Shown here: piece by piece, positions 5,294-8,175 of the stretch
Position numbering within the stretch: the stretch's first letter is position 1
How the letters are laid out: each line of letters opens with the position of its first letter
Assembly (NCBI GenBank): GCA_020058565.1
Contig: JAGVDT010000085.1
Span: 1 to 8,175, forward strand
Length of the DNA: 8,175 nucleotides
Origin: Minisyncoccota bacterium
GTDB lineage: Bacteria > Patescibacteriota > Minisyncoccia > Phycocordibacterales > UBA2100
Direction of reading: 5' to 3'
Program-made: the position numbers and the translations under genes
Notes under the pieces: generated by a model
Told to the model about the DNA's origin: nothing
Databases searched by the model: none
The model's input: only the letters and a program-made list of their open reading frames with translations

Positions 5294-7102
5294 CTACTTT
5301 TTAGGGAGGTCTTTCAGCGATTCGCGGTAGGCGCGGCCAAGGCGCTCTGGCTGCGAACCCGCAATCACGAGCGTGCGGTTTTGCGGCACGCAATACTGTT
5401 TCAGCTCCTGGATATTGTGGAGGACGGTGATGTCGAATATGCCGGGCATGGTTTCAAGCGCCTGGCGAAAGCCGGTGCGTAGATATATGACTGCGACATG
5501 AATTCCCTGCGCATGCAGCTTCTCGAAGAAGACGGAAAGAATTTCGGAAGCGGTTATGTCTACCATGTTGATGCCCGAACTGTCTATTACCAGGGTATGC
5601 ACTCGCTGACCCTCACGCGCCGCGTGTTTATCCATGGCGTCTTGTATCTGCCGCACAAGATGCGCGGCGTTTGCATAATAAAAAGACATGCCCACGCGCA
5701 CAATACACACGCCGGCAAACGTGTCGACCCGCTCTTCTTCTATGGCTCCGCGCAGGACGCCCCAGTGTTTGTCCGCGCCCATCTCAAAAACTTTTGCTCC
5801 CCAAGATGTTCGTTGTACGAACAAGATCAGCGCGGCGATAATACCGATGAAAATCGCGTCGTCAGGTTTCAAAATAAATGCCATGAAAAATGTCAGGTAC
5901 GCAACATACCCGTCCATGGGGGATATTTTATAAATCTCCTTGAGCCGCTTGAAGTCGATGAGTGGTATTGCGGAAGCGATCACGATAGCAGCCAGCACCG
6001 TTTTTGGGAGGTAGTAGAAAATAGGCGTGAAAAAGAGCAGTGCGATGATTGTAATGATCGCGGCAACGATCCCGGCTACCCCGGAGACGGCGCCTGCTTC
6101 CACATTGATTGCGGTGCGCGTAAAAGACCCGGAAATCGGATAGCCTTTGAAGAAGCCCCCGACTAAATTAGCGAGCCCTTGGCCCATCAGCTCCTGGTTC
6201 GTATCGACCGGGTCCCTGGTTTTTTGAGCGACCATTTTTGCGGTCGCATGTGTCTGGACAAACCCGACCAGGGCAATGATCGCCGCTTTAGGTAATAGCG
6301 AAAAAAAGGATTCTACATCGATGCTCGGCAGCGTAAAGGTCGGCAGACTCGACGGCACCTTGGCAATAAGGGCTATGCCATGTCCGCCGAAATCCAGCAT
6401 ATAGCTCAGACCGACACCCAATGCGAGGACCACTAACGCGCTGGGAAAGTTCTTCGGGAGTGTCTTTGCGCCGAGCAGCAAAGATATCGCAACAATGCCT
6501 GCTATCAGCGTGAAAAGCGATAAGCCGGGCATGTTGACGATCAGCTCTGCGATATTTTGAAACACAAGTTCATGCTGGGGCGGGGATAGGCCGAGAAGGG
6601 TTGGAAGTTGGGTGATTACGATTATTGCCGCAGCGGCTGACGAAAACCCCACGACTACTGTTTGCGGGACGAGATGCAGAAAAAATCCGAGACGGAAAAG
6701 TCCCATCAGGATGTAGATGAGTCCCACTAGAACCGCAAGGAGCGCCGCAAGCCGGATGAATTCGGGTGATCCTGGTTCTGCCAGGGGAACAAGAGAAGTA
6801 AGCGTAAGAAGGGAGACCACCGCGACGGGGCCGGTGGAGAGCTGCTTTGAAGAGCCCCATATGTTGGCGACGAAGCCCGGAATAGATGCATACAAACCGT
6901 ATACCGCGGGAAGGCCTGCAATAAGCGCAAAGGCCATCGCTTGCGGCACTTGGATGAGGGCAACGGTGAGTCCCGCGATGACGTCGGCACGAAACGCTCC
7001 CCACGAATAGGTGAAGTCTTTGCGGAAAAAAATGGGCACCAGCAACTCCGTCATCGAGCGCAGCCTCTTTTGTAGAGCTGACATGTATTTTGATATTCGC
7101 AC
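5294..7102 (-). CDS. SulP-family anion transporter with C-terminal STAS domain
   Basis: 602 residues from GTG 7102; ATG 7084 (596 aa) is an alternative start and no clear ribosome site separates them. Inner-membrane carrier of the SulP/SLC26 family, whose bacterial members carry sulfate, bicarbonate or other anions, often with Na+ or H+. The first membrane helices hold the family signature: DVIAGLTVALIQVPQAMAFA, then AGLPAVYGLYASIPG (about residues 40-76) and STGPVAVV (89-96). Many further hydrophobic segments run to about 430, including the conserved loop GQGLANLVGGFFKGYPISG then SFTRTAINVEAGA (about 307-338). The STAS domain covers about 456-572, with the strand-turn VIDSSGINMVDITASE (505-520) that in other members binds nucleotides or carries phosphorylation. 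It ends with a basic tail (DLPKK). The substrate cannot be told from sequence alone. It is convergent with murA and divergent from the purN-like gene, about 53 nt apart. Confidence 0.93.
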   Translation of the reverse strand: MRISKYMSALQKRLRSMTELLVPIFFRKDFTYSWGAFRADVIAGLTVALIQVPQAMAFALIAGLPAVYGLYASIPGFVANIWGSSKQLSTGPVAVVSLLTLTSLVPLAEPGSPEFIRLAALLAVLVGLIYILMGLFRLGFFLHLVPQTVVVGFSSAAAAIIVITQLPTLLGLSPPQHELVFQNIAELIVNMPGLSLFTLIAGIVAISLLLGAKTLPKNFPSALVVLALGVGLSYMLDFGGHGIALIAKVPSSLPTFTLPSIDVESFFSLLPKAAIIALVGFVQTHATAKMVAQKTRDPVDTNQELMGQGLANLVGGFFKGYPISGSFTRTAINVEAGAVSGVAGIVAAIITIIALLFFTPIFYYLPKTVLAAIVIASAIPLIDFKRLKEIYKISPMDGYVAYLTFFMAFILKPDDAIFIGIIAALILFVQRTSWGAKVFEMGADKHWGVLRGAIEEERVDTFAGVCIVRVGMSFYYANAAHLVRQIQDAMDKHAAREGQRVHTLVIDSSGINMVDITASEILSVFFEKLHAQGIHVAVIYLRTGFRQALETMPGIFDITVLHNIQELKQYCVPQNRTLVIAGSQPERLGRAYRESLKDLPKK

Positions 7103-7140
7103 ATATGCGCGGATGGCGCAAAAGTCGGTAAATCACCTTG

Positions 7141-7155
7141 TGGTATTGTGCGCTT
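7141..7155 (+). promoter_or_regulatory. Extended -10 promoter for the purN-like gene, probably leaderless
   Basis: TGG followed by TATTGT (7144-7149) makes an extended -10 element (TGn plus TATxxT). No good -35 is seen at 17-18 bp (AAAGTC or AAAAGT), which is tolerable for extended -10 promoters. The ATG at 7156 lies exactly 6 nt after the -10, the same spacing as at murA, so transcription would start at the start codon. No Shine-Dalgarno site is present. The region also holds the unresolved promoter of the divergent sulP gene. Confidence 0.5.
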
Positions 7156-7824
7156 ATGCGTCGGCCGAAATTGGTGGTCTTTGCGACGGGAACAAAAGAT
7201 GGCGGAGGTTCAGGCTTTGAGAATCTGATGACACATCCGGAACTCGACGCAGATATCGTTGCAGTCGTTTCAAATCACGAGTATGGGGGTGTGCGGATGC
7301 GAGCAGATCGTCTCAATGTATCCTTTATTTATTTTCCGGGACCATATACTGCACAGGGTTACTGGGATGTTCTGAAAAAAACAGGATTGCGCGGGAGAAT
7401 CTGGGTGTCGCTTTCCGGATGGCTTAAAAGAGCTGAGGGGCTCGATCCAGCAAGCACGTTTAATATCCACCCCGCGCTCCTGTCATTTCAGGACCGGCGT
7501 TTTGGAGGCCCGGGGTTGTACGGGCACCGGGTGCACGAGGCAGTAAAGGCCGCGCTCGAGGCAGGAGAGCTCTCCGAAAGCGGGTTCACTATGCATTTTA
7601 CAACTGCCGAATACGACAAAGGGCCCATATTTTTCGAGTGCCGTGTGCCGCTCAGGGCGGGCATGTCTGCTGAAGAGATCGGGGCTGAGGTAAACAAAGC
7701 CGAGCATATGTGGCAGCCAAAAATTACCAATCTAGTCGTTCACGGGGAAATATCATGGGACGGCACAAACCCGAACTCACTTAAGGTACCTAGAGGATAT
7801 GATTTCTTGTCTAAATACCTTTAA
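7156..7824 (+). CDS. purN: PurN-like formyltransferase (phosphoribosylglycinamide formyltransferase family)
   Basis: 222 residues, close to the usual 190-220. Family members transfer a formyl group from 10-formyltetrahydrofolate to glycinamide ribonucleotide, the third step of purine synthesis, in the cytoplasm. Catalytic residues are in place: Asn103 and His105 in TFNIHPALL, and Asp154 in AEYDKGPIF. PGLYGHRVHEAV (118-129) is the family's post-catalytic segment and SGFTMHFTT leads to the Asp. The N-terminal phosphate loop is odd: ATGTKDGGGSGFENL (10-24) is longer than the usual SGNGSNLQ. ATG 7156 is chosen over TTG 7138 because of the -10 box and because the beta-strand RPKLVVFA begins there. 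No other purine gene is in the window. Many CPR bacteria lack most of the purine pathway, so an orphan role or another formyl acceptor is possible. Confidence 0.82.
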   Translation: MRRPKLVVFATGTKDGGGSGFENLMTHPELDADIVAVVSNHEYGGVRMRADRLNVSFIYFPGPYTAQGYWDVLKKTGLRGRIWVSLSGWLKRAEGLDPASTFNIHPALLSFQDRRFGGPGLYGHRVHEAVKAALEAGELSESGFTMHFTTAEYDKGPIFFECRVPLRAGMSAEEIGAEVNKAEHMWQPKITNLVVHGEISWDGTNPNSLKVPRGYDFLSKYL

Positions 7825-7859
7825 CTACATATCCGTAAGAATTAAAAGACATTTGATGT

Positions 7860-7899
7860 GTGTCTAACAAACGTAACATATGTTACGTTTGTTAGACAC
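7860..7899. repeat. Perfect 40-bp palindrome without spacer
   Basis: Bases 7860-7879 are the exact reverse complement of 7880-7899, centred on CATATG, with no mismatch and no spacer. Each arm holds two copies of TAACA in the same direction 9 bp apart (7865-7869 and 7874-7878; mirrored as TGTTA at 7881-7885 and 7890-7894). It lies 35 nt after the purN-like stop codon. As RNA it would form a stem of about 18 bp with a 4-nt loop; as DNA it could form a cruciform or bind a dimeric or tetrameric protein. No T-run follows, so it is not a standard terminator. Neither flank shows a target duplication. Confidence 0.9.
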
Positions 7900-7937
7900 G
7901 GAAAACTGAAGCAGAAAGTGCCTAAATGACGAGAAAT

Positions 7938-7946
7938 TGCTATAGT
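7938..7946 (+). promoter_or_regulatory. Extended -10 promoter for tRNA-Leu
   Basis: TGC plus TATAGT (7941-7946) matches an extended -10. The -35 position at 17 bp (GTGCCT) is poor. Transcription would start near 7953, leaving a 5' leader of about 35 nt for RNase P to remove. A second weaker candidate, TATGGT (7974-7979), would start transcription next to the mature tRNA end. Confidence 0.4.
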
Positions 7947-7987
7947 CTCATCCACGGCCTCCTTCGCATTCGCTATGGTGGGCCAAT

Positions 7988-8069
7988 GGGCATGTGGCGT
8001 AATTGGTAGCCGCGCACGTCTCAGAAGCGTGTGTCGCAAGACATGGGAGTTCGAGTCTCCCCATGCCCA
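7988..8069 (+). tRNA. tRNA-Leu (anticodon CAG)
   Basis: An 82-nt type II cloverleaf. The acceptor stem is GGGCATG (7988-7994) with CATGCCC (8062-8068), 7 bp, then discriminator A at 8069. The D arm is GCG (7997-7999) with CGC (8011-8013) around TAATTGGTAGC. The anticodon stem is CACGT (8015-8019) with GCGTG (8027-8031), and its loop CTCAGAA has anticodon CAG at 8022-8024. The long variable arm TGTC-GCAA-GACA (8032-8043) is typical of Leu, Ser and Tyr tRNAs. The T arm is GGGAG with CTCCC around TTCGAGT (8050-8056). Anticodon CAG reads CUG codons, and discriminator A fits leucine. CCA is not encoded (the next bases are CAA), so it must be added by the CCA-adding enzyme. Confidence 0.96.
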
Positions 8070-8084
8070 CAAAATTAAGGAGAA

Positions 8085-8099
8085 CAACGCATTGCGTTG
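8085..8099 (+). terminator. Hairpin after tRNA-Leu, possible weak terminator
   Basis: CAACGC (8085-8090) pairs with GCGTTG (8094-8099) around an ATT loop, 15 nt after the tRNA end. A T-rich stretch (TATTATTTTG) starts about 7 nt past the stem, not directly at its base. A weak terminator or a processing end is possible; the evidence is modest. Confidence 0.3.
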
Positions 8100-8122
8100 G
8101 ACGACTATTATTTTGTAGGAGC

Positions 8123-8175
8123 ATGGGGAGCCTCGAAGGCCGGAGCCGGGGACCCGCACAGCGGTGCGGGCGGCG
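8123..8175 (+). other. GC-rich, hairpin-forming edge of the window, possibly the start of an unidentified gene or repeat
   Basis: GC content rises sharply here. CCCGCAC (8153-8159) pairs with GTGCGGG (8164-8170) around AGCG, a 7-bp stem. GTAGGAG (8115-8121) stands just before an ATG at 8123 that opens a frame running off the window with Gly and Arg as the main residues (MGSLEGRSRGPAQRCGR). That composition is not protein-like, so a structured RNA or a GC-rich intergenic repeat is equally possible. The window ends too soon to decide. Confidence 0.2.

Noticed and set aside
5498..6166. Plus-strand frame of 222 codons inside the SulP gene
   Set aside because: It is antisense to conserved SulP and STAS motifs, and its composition (many His, Cys and Arg) is typical of shadow frames.
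225..7824. Possible recoding of TGA, as in some CPR lineages
   Set aside because: All stops used are TAA or TAG and no gene contains an in-frame TGA. With six genes the lack of TGA stops is too few to interpret, and tryptophan is coded by TGG throughout.
3912..8147. Shared GGCTCCGGCC between 3912-3921 and the reverse complement of 8138-8147
   Set aside because: A 10-bp match of GC-rich sequence is expected by chance many times in a window of this size, and the flanks do not agree.
7842..8159. Minus-strand open frame of 105 codons across tRNA-Leu
   Set aside because: It is antisense to a complete tRNA and includes the 40-bp palindrome. Its peptide (WGDSNSHVLRHTLLRRARLP) is the familiar mistranslation of the tRNA complement.
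1..8175. CRISPR array, transposase, integrase or phage genes
   Set aside because: No evenly spaced direct repeats with unique spacers, no transposase or recombinase motifs and no terminal inverted repeats were seen. The 40-bp palindrome has no target duplication beside it.

Overview
The window looks like a chromosomal piece of a Candidate Phyla Radiation (Patescibacteria) bacterium, most likely in the Parcubacteria group. The reasons are: secreted Asn/Thr/Gly-rich repeat proteins of a type common there; a peptidoglycan-binding domain framed by two cysteines; a tRNA-Leu gene without an encoded CCA end; apparently leaderless promoters; and short intergenic gaps at moderate GC. The lineage is inferred from these traits and not from a marker gene. 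The standard genetic code fits, since no gene reads through TGA.

Layout, left to right. Bases 3-113 are the 3' end of a secreted-repeat gene. Bases 114-224 hold a compact predicted RNA three-way junction (120-180), followed by complementary AAGG/CCTT/AAGG segments in front of the next start codon. Bases 225-737 encode a 170-residue secreted protein with one repeat unit. Overlapping its end by 29 nt, bases 709-3825 encode a 1038-residue secreted modular protein: signal peptide, Pro-rich stalk, four Asn/Gly-rich repeats of about 80-95 residues, two DUF11/CARDB-like Ig-fold domains, a peptidoglycan-binding domain and a hydrophobic C-terminal tail. The tail closely resembles that of the 170-residue protein. 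Bases 3826-3969 hold two hairpins and a promoter whose -10 is TATAAT. Bases 3970-5280 encode MurA. Bases 5294-7102, on the minus strand and convergent with murA, encode a SulP-family anion transporter with a STAS domain. A short divergent promoter region precedes a PurN-like formyltransferase (7156-7824, plus strand). Bases 7825-7987 hold a perfect 40-bp palindrome and a tRNA promoter. tRNA-Leu(CAG) lies at 7988-8069. The window ends in a GC-rich, hairpin-forming stretch. No stretch over 300 bases lacks a gene.

The first three genes look like one cell-surface cluster: same strand, short gap or overlap, shared repeat and shared tail. The PG-binding domain ties the large protein to the wall, and MurA next door makes the first committed wall precursor, although murA appears to have its own promoter. 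SulP and PurN are housekeeping or accessory metabolic genes sharing a divergent promoter region.

The most unusual items are the three-way-junction leader (120-223), the C-terminal tail shared by two different secreted proteins, the loopless 40-bp palindrome (7860-7899), and the matching 6-nt spacing from -10 to ATG at murA and purN.
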